Assembly: GCF_963576675.1 (NCBI RefSeq) | Contig: NC_088915.1 | Coordinates: 42,623,501-42,687,500 of the forward strand | Length of the DNA: 64,000 bases | Reading direction: 5' to 3' | From: Euphorbia lathyris | Taxonomy: Eukaryota; Streptophyta; Magnoliopsida; Malpighiales; Euphorbiaceae | Shown: piece by piece, positions 1 to 12,121 of the stretch | How positions within the stretch are numbered: position 1 is the stretch's first letter | Layout: every line of letters begins with the position of its first letter | The notes under the pieces: model-generated | Database searches by the model: none | Seen by the model: the letters and a program-made list of their open reading frames with translations, nothing else | What the model was told of the DNA's origin: nothing | Position numbers and translations under genes: made by a program

Positions 1-2640
1 TACCATAGGCTCAGCTTCCCCCATATAGGCGCAGACTTCACCTTTCACAAATGGTAGGAATATCTTCTTTCCATTCTTATCCTTCAAATGCCTCTTCACA
101 CTACCGGCCTTAAAGCCTAAACCATAACGGTGGCACTGACCAGTTTCGATATTGAAAGAAGTCACTCCTTATTGCTCTTTGCCAAGTCCTAAACCTGGAA
201 CAAAGTTCATTTTCAGCATAGCATTTGCTACTCCTATTGGCATGTGCTCATCATAAATGCCAACCAACTAGAAACTGCCATAAGACGGGAATCCTCCATC
301 TACCATGGTGACAATACACATGTCATCAGCCACTATGACCTTAATCCCTTTGGCTAACGGGAACTTAATCTTCTGGTGAAAAGTGGATGGAACACCTCCT
401 AGTTTGTGAAACCATGGACATCCCAGTAATAGTAAAAAGGTTACTAGAATGTCTAAAACAGTGAACTCCACTTTAGCTGTGATGGATCCTGTCTTCATAT
501 CTTCCTCAAAGGTACCTATGACCCTTCGCTTGGAATCATCATAAGCTCGAATCACAGTGTGTGGCTCTTTCATTCTCTCTTATCGTAGACCCAAAGAACT
601 GAGAATCTTCACAGGACATACATTATTTGTCGATCTATCTTCGACCATTACACAAGGAATGACCATATCTAGCATCTCAACCTTCACATAAAGAGTCTTG
701 TTATGGTTTCTGCCCTCGACAGGTAAGTCTTTATCATAGAATGATATTTCTGCTGGTTTGGTGCACATTTGAGTGAACATGTAGCTAAAGACCTCGACGT
801 GACAACTAGAGGAGCCTCCATTTTAGATAAAGCCTTCACTAAAGCACTTTTGTGCTTTAGATATTTCATCAATAGGTGCCAAACACTGGTTTGTGATGGA
901 GTCTTCTTAAGCTGAGTTATAAGCATATCCTCCTTATCCTTCTCCTTTTTTGTTATCACTAGAGTAGCGACAAAAGCATGTGGAACATTCAAATCAACTG
1001 GTCTTCCTATAGGAGGTGGGACAACATTGTAGGTCTGACCACTTCAGGTCATGTGATAAACCCTCTTCGGCTCATTCTCACCCTTGGAATCTGAAGAGAC
1101 GTAGCTCAAGTCAACTGGGCCTATTGACTACACTTTCCCAACTGATGGTGCCTGAATACTCGGATTTGCCTTTCTGGTTTGTTCAAAGACAAAGCTTTCA
1201 ATCACCCTTGAGGACACCATATGAACTCCCTTCACGAAATCATGAAGCGGGTTACCAGTGGTACTCGGCTTAGATGGTTCGACTAGCTTTCCATCATCAA
1301 TCAAGCATTGAATGTCTCGTTTAAGTATATTACAGTTGTTGGTATGATGACCCATAACTTGATGATAAAAGTAGAAGTTCCCCAAATTCGTACCTTGAGG
1401 TAGATTTGTATAAGGTTTGAGTGATTCAAGTAGATTCACCTTCTTTAACTCGGAGAATATAGTACTAAGAGGAGCTCCCTATCAACTGACACTCTGGTTG
1501 TTCACCGACTCCTTCTTATCAATGACAACTGCCACATTCAAAACTTTGACTGGAGTAGAAGTTTTGTTTTGAGGAACAATAGTCTTACCCAGATTGTTAA
1601 AGTGCGTAGGTGAATTAACCTGATTGTAAGTCCGACCTCGATACCCACCCGATCCGGTAGAGCGAGATCCTTCAAAATTTTCTACCCGAAGAGCCATTCG
1701 GTAAGCTTCATCATAGGATTCAAAATCACGATATTTCATGCATCTCGAAAAGTAGGAAGAGCACCTTTTAATAGTTTGATGATCATAACTTCCTTATCAA
1801 GCTTGCTCTTAAGAAGCAACTCTTTGTCTATCCACCTATTGAAGTAGTCTTCAAAAGGCTCATTATGCTTTTGTTTCACCATCTCTAAGTCACTCATTTT
1901 TACTTTTATCTAGGCACAGTACCCATAATGGTTAAGGAAAGCCTCGGTTAAGAGTTTCCAATCATTATAAACCTTCTTTGAGAGATTATTGTACCAAAGT
2001 AGAGCACTAATGACTAAGGTGGTGGGGAATACTTAATCATCTAGCACTTCACAGCTCCCGCTCCTATCATGACACGGGAATAATAGTTAACGTGAGTAGA
2101 GGGCTCTCCATTACTACTGTATGTTGGTAGCTTGGGCATTTGGAATCATATTGGGAAGGTGTCAACTCCTTTATCATACTAAGCATCAACATCCACACAA
2201 GTCAGCCTAGTCAGATTCATAATCTTTTTCTCAAGCTTCTCTTGGAGCTCCTTTATTTCAGCCATCTACTGATTATACTTGCGATCTCTCTCGCTTTCAT
2301 CCTCGTCGGAGGAGATGATCTCATTCCAATCATTATCAAACTTCTGCTTCTTCTTCCATTTCTTTGGAGGATTAAAAGATTCAGAAATAGTATTATCGGG
2401 AATATATCCACTAGAATCAGGCTTGGACTGAGAAGCCTTGACCACCTCGGAAACCACTTTCTTAAAGGCATCCCTTTGTAGCATATCTTCCATCATCTAT
2501 CTTAGGTCTTCTACTATAGCCATTAGAGGTACTGAACTATCCTGAACGAAATCTGAACTTTCATTTGAATCACTAGTTGTCAACCTCTTGAAAATTCTAA
2601 AACTCCAGTTTTGAATCTGGTTTTCTACTTAAATGACCTT
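1..2640 (-). pseudogene. Tat-type gag-protease, decayed
   Basis: The reading direction is 2640 to 1. A lysine-rich acidic N-terminal stretch at 2266-2496 is followed by a gag core broken by stops (about 2250-1740; GEPSTHVNYYSR and a KGALPTF-like block can be read through the breaks). A tail at 1482-1739 and an H-x3-GHHT-x2-C-x2-LK segment at 1128-1439 follow. The retropepsin lies in two pieces: 580-780, where the active-site region reads EDRSTNNVCP instead of the usual D-x-G-S type, and 268-573, with IRAYDDSKRRVIG and the LLGCPW block. At about 181-260 a VPGLGLGKEQ segment resembles the glycine-rich linker between protease and RT in Tat elements. Gag would form the particle and protease would process it. 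With the lost active-site glycine and many frame breaks it cannot be functional. Confidence 0.75.
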
Positions 2641-2674
2641 GCATTGACGAGACCAAACTGTGTTTTTAGATGAT

Positions 2675-5600
2675 TGATGAGCACCTCTAGTAGAGCGGTA
2701 AACTATTGTGTTTGTGTTACGGTTAAGATCTTTCTATGTGTTTTAATTCTACTAGACGCTACATAGGGGCAAGTGTACCCCATCGTATCAAGTAATAAAT
2801 CCGGTTAAGACCGGGTATCGAATCCACGGGATTTATAACTACAAGTATTAAACTACTCGGTTCTACACATTATCTAAGCGGTGAATACTTTAGACTTGAG
2901 TTGGATGACAACTATAAACTACTCTTAAACTACGGTGAAACAGACTTGTGTAGTTCAAATTCTAATGAAGTGTTACGGGTGATGATAAGTTATAACATAT
3001 GTAAACAATTCGAAACATATACGACTAATAATTTACTCTTGCAAAGACGACTATCTATAGACTGAACAACTCCGTGAGGTTCTTAGGTCGTGATTTCCCC
3101 TTAAGGAAACTCTAATTCTTAGGATCAGAAACTAGGGCCCGTAAGTTCCGTGGCTCGTCAATTCCTATGGTTTCCGGATTGTCAACTCTGGTAAGGCAAC
3201 ACTTATGTGAATCCTAATAGATTTCGGAGCTCGTAAGCGACCTACACAATAATCAATTATAAGTATCAAAGCAAGTAATAAATAATAACACGTATAGTGA
3301 AACTGAAATTGTAAATCATATATTATAACTGTAGAACGCATAAAGACGGAATACAACCAAGCCTAGTACATAGAAAGAGTACAAGCTAATTAACAAGTAA
3401 AAAGGGAAGAAGAATCGGCCCTTAGAACTAGCTAACCAGACTCAAAGTCGTCTCTTAGGACTTAGAAGTGGAACTCTCGAGCTTGGTGGATGCGGATGGA
3501 ATGGAACTTCGACGGCGTGATGGAAGGAATACACAAGCTCTCAAGGTGATAGAGTTTTATTACACAAAATTCTGAATGCCTAAATGAGTGCTAAACACTC
3601 CTATTTATACACATCAAGCTTGGGGATATAATCGTAATTACACAAGTCTTTGGGACAATTCACACTAAATCTGTTGATTTATCAGGCCACGCTCTGTTGG
3701 AAATTAGGCTAAGGTATAGCAGCGGAAATATAAAAATTTTAACCTATTTCCATAAACCACAAGATCCGTTAACCGTTATTTCATATAAAGAGGGATAAGA
3801 AGAATTACCTCTTGATGATCAATCTACCGTTGTTAATGAAGTGCCCACAACTTCAAAAGAGATAGAAACTGTCTACCAATCTGCCCCTATCCGAAACAGA
3901 CATTCCAGACCTCCGAACGACAATCCCTTCGGTGGAAACGTGGAAGAATATGTTTAGAAGCTCCTGTCCAAAAATCGCGACGATCTGACGGTTCAATCTC
4001 CGGGAATCCGCGAAATCGTGAACTGACCTGATGTAGGAGTAGTAAAACGAATTTCTCCCTTTTATTTGTTTTTCATCTTCGAGTTCCCAAACACGAAATA
4101 AAACACGAGAAGATTAATTTAGTATCAACCGTTGAATAGCAACCAAAGTAGATTGCCTCTAACTAATCAACACAAGATCAAGGATAAAAGAAATAGATGA
4201 AAATTAATTGATCAAACGAAGTCGTAGAGAAATCTCGTCCTCGAACTAGGGGTGTCGAATTTTCTCTCTCTTGGACTAGGTGAATTTCGAAAATCACAAG
4301 TAGGGTATGGCTTGCTTGGATTTCGAAAATCTCAAAGGAATGGGTATTTATAATCTCTTGTATCTAATCCCTAGTTAGATAGAATTAGGTTACTGAATAG
4401 GAATTCCATTCGGAATAGAATTCCTAATTATTATCTCACTATATATCTAATATATTAAGGATAATAATAATAACCTTATTGGATAATAATAGGAGTATAT
4501 TAATCTAATTAAAACTCTTAACTTAATTATCTCTTAATTAATTTTAATTCATATTCCTAATCTAATTAGGATTAACAAAATCAAATTAATTATTCATGTA
4601 TATCACTACATGAATTTCGACCCCCCTTATGTCCATGGGCCTTATTGGGCTCAATTGGGCTTCTATCAATTAATTAACATCTATCTCTCTTTTAGGTTCC
4701 AAGTCTTATGTATGATCCATTAGGTTCTTATTGCTTCTAGCCGTATGCAACGTCATTAAATTAATTTTCAAAGAATTATATTTAATCTTTGCATAACGGA
4801 ATGATGTACAGAGTATGTGATTAGTAAGTCCGTAATCATTCCCCCAGAGCTATAAGAAGACAGGTTGATTCTGTCGTTAACCTTTCTGTATTAGTTACAG
4901 TATATTTCGATCCTTTATCAACTACATGCTTGAACTGAATCTTATGACTATGGGTGATGTCAAGTCACATATAGTGAGACGTTCGTTTTACTTGTACAGG
5001 CCGAGTCAACTCAAAAAGATAGGTTAAGTGAAATATGTATTTCTTACTCTTAAGCTATCACCTTGCAAGGATTTAGAGTCGAGTCTTCCACAAGCGATCC
5101 ATGGATGTATCTCCCATTTATCGGGAGTGATAAATGCTCAATCCAATATATAACGACTCCGCAATTACTTCCTGTGATACCCAACGTCTACTGTTCACAC
5201 CCCAGAGTCATCTCTGTTAAGGATCGTGTTACACCAGAGTCAAAGCATCACATTCTGTAATCCAGAATACCAATTAATATTCCTTTGAGTCTGAGTATTA
5301 GTTATACCTATTAATACCAATGAGATGAACAGGTGACAAGGATGAATCTACCCATCCTGTTATCTCAAATCGGATCCCCAATCCTAATGAACAACGTTTC
5401 ATCGGATCTATGTAACTGTCCAGATATCTATATATATGAAGCTTGTGAGATCAGCTTTCTGTCGGACAGAAGACATTGTTACATACAAGTCTCAACAGTG
5501 ATATGTCAATCCCAAACATATCACTTGACTTGGGGTGGTTTTAAGTTTATCAGTTTACTATAAAGTTTTGTCTCACTTCATGCCTGTATGAACACTTTAT

Positions 5601-6532
5601 AATCACTTTAAATAAACTTACGGATTTCCTTTTATTTAGACTTTATTTAGTGCTTAAAAGGGATTGCCTTTATATAGTTATAAAACATATATCTCATTAA
5701 ACAAATGATATAAAGAACAATTCATTTACATTAAGTTTGTATCCTAGAACAATTGTCTATAGGACACTAAACCCCAACACGGTCCGCGTGTTTCATGCCA
5801 CGGTCCGCGTGTTTCATGCCACGCTCCGTGTAAAATGCATTTTCCCACTTCGTTGCAGATTTCACATTTGCGTAGACTGGACCCAAAGGTGTTGACCCAG
5901 CTACGTTCCGTGTAGACTAGGGAAAGCTCCGCGTGGTTGAGGTCCTGGAACTTATCTTTGATTCATCACTCTTTCACACTGCACGTACTTCAGGGAAAGC
6001 TCTGCGTGGTTAAGGTACTAGAACTTAACACTGATTCATCACCCTTTCACACTCCGCGTACTGAAGGCTACGCTCTGCGTGTTTCCTATTCTGAAGTTTG
6101 TCAACTGATTCACATAATTTCACACTCCGGGTAGACTGAAATACGCTCCACGTGGACTACATTGACCTAAGGCACAAGATAAGATTGACTACCGTAATTT
6201 AGTGGGCACTGTGTAGTGATGTGACACGCTCCGCGTAGTGCATTCCACGCTCCGCGTAATGCAAGGCTGAAATTTGGTTATTTCTTTATTTGATCCTCAT
6301 TTCTTGTGTGTTTATCCCGAACCTGTAAACTACGACTACGAACACCGAGATTATTTGCTGCTTTTATTTTTCTAAAATTGATACAAAAGTAACGAAAATT
6401 ATTAAAAGTACGATTTTTATTATCACTTCGCTATTTATTCAAAACACACTCATTTTTGTAATTAAATTTAATTATTAGCTTAAAATAAACCGTAAATCAT
6501 GCTAAAAAGATAGGGCAAAACGTCCCTATCAA
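2675..6532 (-). repeat. Athila-E 3' LTR, interrupted by a solo LTR
   Basis: Pairs with 59369-61097. Without the inserted 2,085-bp solo LTR (3695-5779) and its TSD it is about 1.77 kb. Termini read TGATAGGGAC...GCTCATCA on the minus strand. The 5785-6260 part is dense in the unit CACGCTCCGCGTG and variants, all in one orientation. Compared with the 5' LTR this copy has at least two extra units (near 5790-5815 and 6055-6080), so unit number has changed since insertion or during the last reverse transcription. Confidence 0.85.
3695..5779 (-). mobile_element. Solo LTR of the Copia-A family
   Basis: On the minus strand it runs TGTTGGGGTTTAGTG...CCAACA-type ends and is flanked by CGCTC (3690-3694) and CGGTC (5780-5784), a 5-bp TSD with one substitution. 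The sequence matches the LTRs of Copia-A (38017-40136 and 55600-58273) along its length. There is no internal sequence, PBS or PPT, so it is what remains after recombination between two LTRs. ORFs inside it (5063-5260, 5333-5563) recur at the same place in the other copies and have no protein character. Confidence 0.85.
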
Positions 6533-6542
6533 CCTCCTCGGA
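6533..6542 (-). other. Athila-E polypurine tract (weak)
   Basis: Minus strand CCGAGGAGGT lies directly against the 3' LTR start TGATAGGG. About 20 bases upstream on that strand is CTTGAGGACAAG, a sequence that also precedes the PPT of Athila-D (24131-24142). The tract is interrupted, probably by mutation. Confidence 0.6.
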
Positions 6543-6778
6543 CTTTAAAGTTTTACTTGTCCTCAAGTAAAGAAAGTCGAAAGACAATGGGTTTAGACAA
6601 TTAAGAAACAAACCTCCAATTGGTTAACCAAGTGCGTGATTCCAAAACCAAGATTTTACAAAAAGTTTTCAATAAGCACTTACGTAGGCGGACGAGTAAC
6701 CATAACTTATTTGAAACCTCCATGATCAAACTTAATAAGCAATATTAACGGGGATTGATTATTCTCGGAGAGCTTAAT

Positions 6779-8430
6779 TGTACCTCTAACGCGGCCTCAC
6801 GTGAATGAGGCCGATCTTAGGGATAAGTGTACCCCGTCGTTATCAAGTAATAAAATTCTGGAAAGTCCAGGTATCGTCCACAGGATTTATTTCTGCAAGT
6901 ATCGAATTACTTGGTTTCAGGTGTTATCTAGGCTTAGGGGGTTTTGAGTTTGTTTTTCTTAAGTTAATCTACTCCTAGGTTGAATTATACTACTCCTAGC
7001 TAAGTTATCTGATTCTAACTAAGTTATTCTACGCCTAATTAAGTTACTCTACCCCTAATTAAGTTAAACTACTCCTAGGTGATCTATTACCAATGCAATT
7101 ATCCGAAGGAACATGGAGGGATACGATGATAATGAAAATAGATTGTTTAAACAATTGAATTAAAATCTAAGTCACTTGTGTCCGAGGCGATTAACCCTAC
7201 CTATCATCCTGGGGTCCCTAGTTCGTGATTCCCTTGTAAGGCCGAAACTAGCTCTAAGGCTCAGCAATTTGGGCTTAATCTTCTATAGGGTTGTCAATCC
7301 TATAGGCACTGACTAGGTCAGATTCAGCTCGCAATATGTGCCAACTTAATTTTGGGATTATCGAATGAGTTAAACCAATCAGACAAAGCGAAAGACAAAG
7401 ATTAAAGCATTAAAACAATTGAATAAACACAACTATAATATATATCAAAGATGAAAGTATTGTCACGAAGATACAATGAGCCTAGGACTCATAACATGGA
7501 TCAGAGGCTAGACAGAATATAAAAGATGAAAAATCCCTTTCAGGGAACCAGTCTACCAATGCAGGCATCTTCCTAGGACTTAAGGATGGAGCTTGAGTAA
7601 TCCTCGGTGAGCGGAGCTTCAGAGGTGTCTTCAATGGAGGTTTGAAGGATATGGAGGAGGTGGAGAGGATTTCTCAAGGTGAGAGCTAAGAAAATTACAA
7701 AGATAAAAGATATCTAATTTACATTGGAAAAATCCTATTTATAGGCGTGGTTCGGGTCCTTTACTTGACCTATTTCGTGTCCTTATGCAGGTAGGAAGTC
7801 GTGGGGGCGGAATTGGTCTTTTTGACCAATTCCCGTAGGTCTGCTCGCCGAGCAGGGCGAGCTGCTCGGCGAGCAGGCTCCCTGCTTGCCCGAGCAGGCC
7901 TCTGAGGGCCTGCTCGGCGAGCAGGTACATCCTGCTCGGCGAGCTGGCCTACGAAGGCCAGCTCGCCGCGAGCAGGCCCCTGAGGGCCAGCTCGGCGAGC
8001 TGGCCTAAATAGGCCAGTTCGTCGAGCAGTCTTGCCCAGCACGCCTCTACGCGGTCGCTGAATGCCAAAAGTGTGTTTTTCGCCCGAACTTATCCCTGCG
8101 CATGCACAAAAACTCCAGATAGCATTAGTCCAAAGGCTAAATTGACCCGCCAATCGCTCATTTTGAGCAAACTCTTCGTTTGGTGCGACTTTTGACAGAT
8201 CAATTAGCTTCAAAAGATAACGGAATTATAATATGCATGCCATTCTGGCCGTATTTGCCTAAATTGATCATAAAACGAGCCTAAACAACGAAAAGTAAAT
8301 AAAACATTTCCAATTTCTAACTAACTCACACAAAAGCATTTAAATGCGAGAATTGCTCGCTTATTAACTAAATAACGCTAAAAACCGTCCTAAAACCGTA
8401 CCCAAAGATAGGGGTTTTTAACCCCTAACA
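6779..8430 (-). mobile_element. Solo LTR of another Athila-like family
   Basis: The ends read TGTTAGGGG...GAGGTACA on the minus strand. The block AAGTGTACCCC...ATCAAGTAATAA near its left end (6829-6851) resembles the same place in the Athila-E LTR, so it is probably a relative. It contains a GC-rich palindromic array at 7811-8030. I could not find a matching target-site duplication (TTAAT before, ACGTC after), so the exact ends may be off by some bases or the insertion may have been reworked. The 147-codon ORF at 7770-8213 is a by-product of the array. Confidence 0.6.
7811..8030. repeat. GC-rich array of nested palindromes
   Basis: About 220 bp of consecutive inverted repeats in an otherwise AT-rich LTR. 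Units of GCTCGGCGAGC alternate with GGCC-n4-6-GGCC stems. Examples are 7937-7968 (14-bp perfect arms, loop ACGA), 7990-8027 (17-bp arms with two mismatches, loop AAAT) and 7811-7831 (8-bp arms, loop TTTTT). As RNA or single-stranded DNA this would fold strongly. Confidence 0.85.
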
Positions 8431-9572
8431 ACGTCACCAAGGTATTTCAATCTTATCACACAATTTTTGGTGGGTTGGTGTTTATACGCTCTTTTTTGTA
8501 CTTACCCAAAATCATAGTGAGTTTGCATGTTCATCAGGGTTTTTCCATCCATGTTATGGTCGAACAATATTAAAAATGAGCTCGGAGGGGGGTTGTAATG
8601 TAGGTGAGGCTTTTTAATGGTTAGGAGTTAATCTTTTCGGGAATCGAGTTCGAACATCGAATTTGGTGATTGCATCATTTTTCTATTGATTCGTTCTAGC
8701 AAGTACAAGAGAGGTGAGTTTGAAATTGCTCGGTGGAGCTTGAAAATGCCTACTACTCTCTTTTTATTATTTATATCTTTTTTCTTTTATTCCGAGAGTG
8801 GCACAAAAACGATTTCAAAAGATGATTTGTACTTTCTTGCTAGAATCTTTGCTTATTTCGGGTAATTCGATGCATTTGAATCTGTTCGGTGTTCGAACAA
8901 GAGGAAAAAGGGTTAAGTGTTAATTAGGCGTAGACAAAGAAGTTGGTTAATAGGCTCAAGGGGGCTTCCTAAAGGTTTATGAAAAATGAGAAAAAATAAA
9001 TAAGAAAGAATTAGCCTAAGTGAGTTCATTTTATCATCTATTGTCCTTTTTACCAAAACGAATGTACTTAACCCGATATTTAGTGCAAACTCTATAAATT
9101 AAGTGAAGCAAAAGCCCTAAAAAATTGTGAAGAAAAATAGAGTTCTCGTAACTCTTTTAGGCTCAAAATACCTCACATTGATTTCGGGTTTAATTGTGTA
9201 CTTTCAAGCTCTCGTAAAATTTTCAAAAATCCCGTCTTTATTGCCTTTTTAAATTTCATTATAGAGATGATTCGTGGGTTTGGACTCGTTGCTTTTGTTA
9301 AGTGCAAATCTTGACTAATCACAAAATTCCCTAGCTTCGGAATCAAGACTTAAAATTTCTTAACTAGACCGATCCTTTGTAATTGAGCGTCTTTTATTTT
9401 AAGGACAAACAACATAACTTTTAATTTTTTTCTGAGGGGGGTGACGTGTTGGATAAATTGTTGAGCTAATTATTTAGTTTAATTAATTTTTATTTTATTA
9501 ATTTATTAATTTTTATTTTCTTTGATTATTTTATCTTTATTTTTATTTTGGTTGAGTGCGTCCTTAGGCTGT

Positions 9573-9755
9573 GCCACGCGGAGCTTGGTTTGAGTTAAGC
9601 TCCGCATGACGCGGCTTGAAGACACCATTGACGTCTAGAGCTTGGTTTACGTGGAGCTTGGCCAGAGACACGCTCCACGTGAACCAAGATTAGAACAATT
9701 CTCAAGTCAGAATCCAATTTACGCGGAGCTTGGCCAAAGGCACGCTCCGCGTAAA
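9573..9755. repeat. Hairpin cluster I of Athila-E (three 38-bp units)
   Basis: Units are at 9573-9610, 9646-9683 and 9718-9755. Each has a 12-nt arm, a 14-nt loop and a 12-nt arm. Core arms are ACGCGGAGC and GCTCCGCGT, and the loop resembles TTGGCCAGAGGCAC. The third unit has perfect arms (TTTACGCGGAGC with GCTCCGCGTAAA). In the second, ACGTGG is matched by CCACGT, a compensating pair. The cluster lies 3' of the env-like ORF; cluster II lies on its 5' side. Confidence 0.9.
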
Positions 9756-10025
9756 CCAGATTTTATAAAAGCCGGAACACGGAATTAAAACACGAAATGA
9801 TACAAAAATGAATTTGAGAACATAAACGAATTATATTAAATAAACAAACGAACAAGACATAAAAATAAAGATAAAGATAAAGTGCAAAACAAACGACAAG
9901 TGCGGGGTTTGCATGAACCTCCGCGTGAAAAAACTAGACGTTAATTCCAAAAATGGCTAAAACTAAAAACAGAAAAAGAAAAACACAAAACAAGAAAATA
10001 ATAAAAATCGAAAAACACTCTCATT

Positions 10026-10723
10026 TTATTGTGGAGGCGGATGAGGGGGCCAATCGATATGGAAGTGAGAGCAAAAGGCGTTGGTGAATGAGTCGAAATT
10101 GGTCCGGTCCATTTGGCGATTGGCCTCGATATTATGAAAATAGGCTTCTAGTGCGACTTGATCCATGAGGCGATGGGCCTCAAGGGTGTCAAAGTGGGCG
10201 TTCATCGTGGCCCGGTCTTGCCTTTGATTCCCCTCTAAGATATCCAAACGAGCATAGATGGATTGGAAGTCGGGGTTGCTGGAGAAAGAGGGTCCGGCGG
10301 GGACATCCTCAAGGTCGTCCAAGTCAAAATCTGAACCTCAATCCCTCGCAGCTTGGTTGCTAGCACCCGAGCTTTCACCCGGACCGGAAGGAGGGTTTTG
10401 GATATTCTTAAAGGAAGACTTGTCAATGGGACGAGGAGCTAGATGGGGAAGGGCATCAAAGACGGGATGGGCGATGGCGGATGAGGCAAAATAGGTGACC
10501 AAGTGACCCAAACACAAGCCGACTCATTTTTTTGTTCATTTACTGGAGAGAGGACTCGACAAGTAGGGACAAGTCGTAGTCAAGCCCATTCTCGTAGCAA
10601 TAGAGGACAAGGAGTTCGTGTTTGTTGACTTTGTTGGACTCGGCCTTGCCTGAGAAGTAGAAATTGATGAACTTATAGATGAGTTGGAGAATGGGGTCGC
10701 GGATGAGAGCTGGATGGAGGTTG
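10026..10723 (-). pseudogene. Athila-E env-like ORF, 3' part
   Basis: This continues the env-like ORF interrupted by Copia-C. The segment 10540-10720 (IRDPILQLIYKF, then ELLVLYCYENGL) corresponds to KDPVLRLMHKF and ELLLLYCLREGI in Athila-D, so both are the same Athila third-ORF family. The last part (10026-10322) holds a helical, probably coiled-coil stretch with repeated MDR/LEA motifs, ending HFHIDWPPHPPPQ. A stop at about 10540 and a frame change separate the two parts. This ORF is called env-like by position; I see no membrane segment here and its function is unknown. Removing Copia-C and one TSD copy makes the frame run through from 29593. Confidence 0.7.
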
Positions 10724-12059
10724 TGTTGAAACACCTTTCCACATGATTTTGATTTGACAAAATTATTTATGTAATTGATAAAAATATTCTAACACATTAA
10801 ATTTAAATGCTTTGATTTATTCACACTAATGTGTTTGTTCAATATTGAGTTTATTGATCTATAAGACATTAAGATAAAAAGTCCAAAGGCCCATAAGTGG
10901 AAGTCAAGCCCAAGTCAACAGATCAAGACCTCACGGCCCAAGAAGATAAAACGCAGTCGTATCAAGTGAAACGACGACTCAGCATGAAGAAGGATCGAGA
11001 AGCCTTCTAACAAAAGCTTCAAAAGGAAGCTGCTGAGTTAAGCGACAATGCAGTCAGGTCAGCGGCAGAACAGAACCAACTTGTAGACAAAGTATTTCTA
11101 CTTTGGGTAAAGTTCAGAAGGCGCAGGAAGCTGTCTGGAAGACTTTGCCATAAATATCGAAACATTCTGTTCTATCTGACGAAAAGCTGCTGAGCACTGC
11201 CGTAGACAGAAGATGCAAGAATCTCATTGGCCAACGACACTGAGCACGTCCTGAGTGACAATGACAGGAAGCCGTTAGCCTCCAACGGTTATTTCGAAAT
11301 TCGAAATTACCGGTGCTTGAAGTGTCACTATATAAAGGCCTCTCAATTGCTTCATTCGATGCAGATCTTCAATTAGTCGAAACGCTGACCAAATTCATAC
11401 TTGAAGTTCTGTGAGAAAAGAAAAGCAAAATCTTACACCAATTTCCAGTCATTGTGTAAAAGTCTAGAGTGATTTCAATCATCTAAAGTGTCTTAGCAAT
11501 TGTTGTTTAGGACAAACACTTTATCATTTCTAGAAGAATAGAAAGGAGAGGCTGAGTACTCGGTTATAGTACTCAGCGGTAGTTATAGGAGTGAGTAGAG
11601 GTATAGAGGAAGGTACTCTTGTATACTCAACTTCTATTGTAAAAGATTTCGTGCTCTACCTTTAAAGAGCTCAGTAGAGAATTCAAAAAGCTCGGAACGC
11701 GTTCCGGGGACTGGACGTAGGCGGAGAGGCCGAACCAGGATATGTCTGCTCAGTAACATATTTCTAACCCTTAAACTCCTTTATATATTGCTTGCTATAA
11801 AACTGACTAAGTAACGAACTCACGCTGAGTTGAGTGCACTAAGAAGCTGAGTTCAAGAATAGACTCTAAGTGTTATCTCCTGACTCAAGGAAAGAAACAG
11901 ACTTAGTCGCAAGTTGACTAAGCTTGTGTCTGAAAACTACTTAGCGCCGCTATGTAAAACTTTTCTTAAGAAAAGAAGTCAGCCTTAACGGACAAAATTT
12001 TAAATAGTTCCTATCCCCCCCCCTTGGAACTAACCTTGTCACGTTATAAGGGACCAACA
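10724..12059 (+). repeat. Copia-C 5' LTR
   Basis: 1,336 bp, TGTTGAAACACC to GGGACCAACA, bounded by the TSD GGTTG on the left and the PBS on the right. It contains a promoter-like palindrome plus TATA box (11287-11338). Compared with the 3' LTR it has a short extra segment near 10815-10840 and a longer C-run at about 12017. Confidence 0.93.
11287..11338 (+). promoter_or_regulatory. LTR core promoter: palindrome and TATA box
   Basis: CTATATAAAGG at 11328-11338 is a good plant TATA box. Directly upstream, 11287-11311 is a 25-nt palindrome with 12-nt arms (GGTTATTTCGAA on the left), a one-base centre and one mismatch. Copia-B has the same palindrome next to its TATA box. Role inferred from position. 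Confidence 0.7.
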
Positions 12060-12061
12060 AG

Positions 12062-12073
12062 TGGTATCAGAGC
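12062..12073 (+). other. Primer binding site, tRNA-iMet
   Basis: TGGTATCAGAGC, two bases after the 5' LTR, is complementary to the 3' end of plant initiator tRNA-Met, the usual Copia primer. Confidence 0.93.
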
Positions 12074-12121
12074 TTGAAAGCTCACTGAGCAAGATATAAC
12101 TATCTTGAGCTGATCCCCACA

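Larger units (their letters stand above)
6543..10025 (-). other. Athila-E 3' non-coding region
   Basis: No coding sequence here survives inspection. It lies between the env-like ORF and the 3' LTR and holds a solo LTR (6779-8430) and a hairpin cluster (9573-9755). The minus strand at about 8580-8620 shares ACCTACATTACAACCC with the 3' region of Athila-D (23701-23717), which supports homology of the two 3' regions. 8431-9572 is otherwise AT-rich and unremarkable. Confidence 0.65.

Noticed and set aside
7770..8213. 147-codon Arg/Ala-rich ORF on the minus strand
   Set aside because: It reads through the palindromic array at 7811-8030; the repetitive ARRAG/PARRA composition comes from the repeats and there is no homologous domain.
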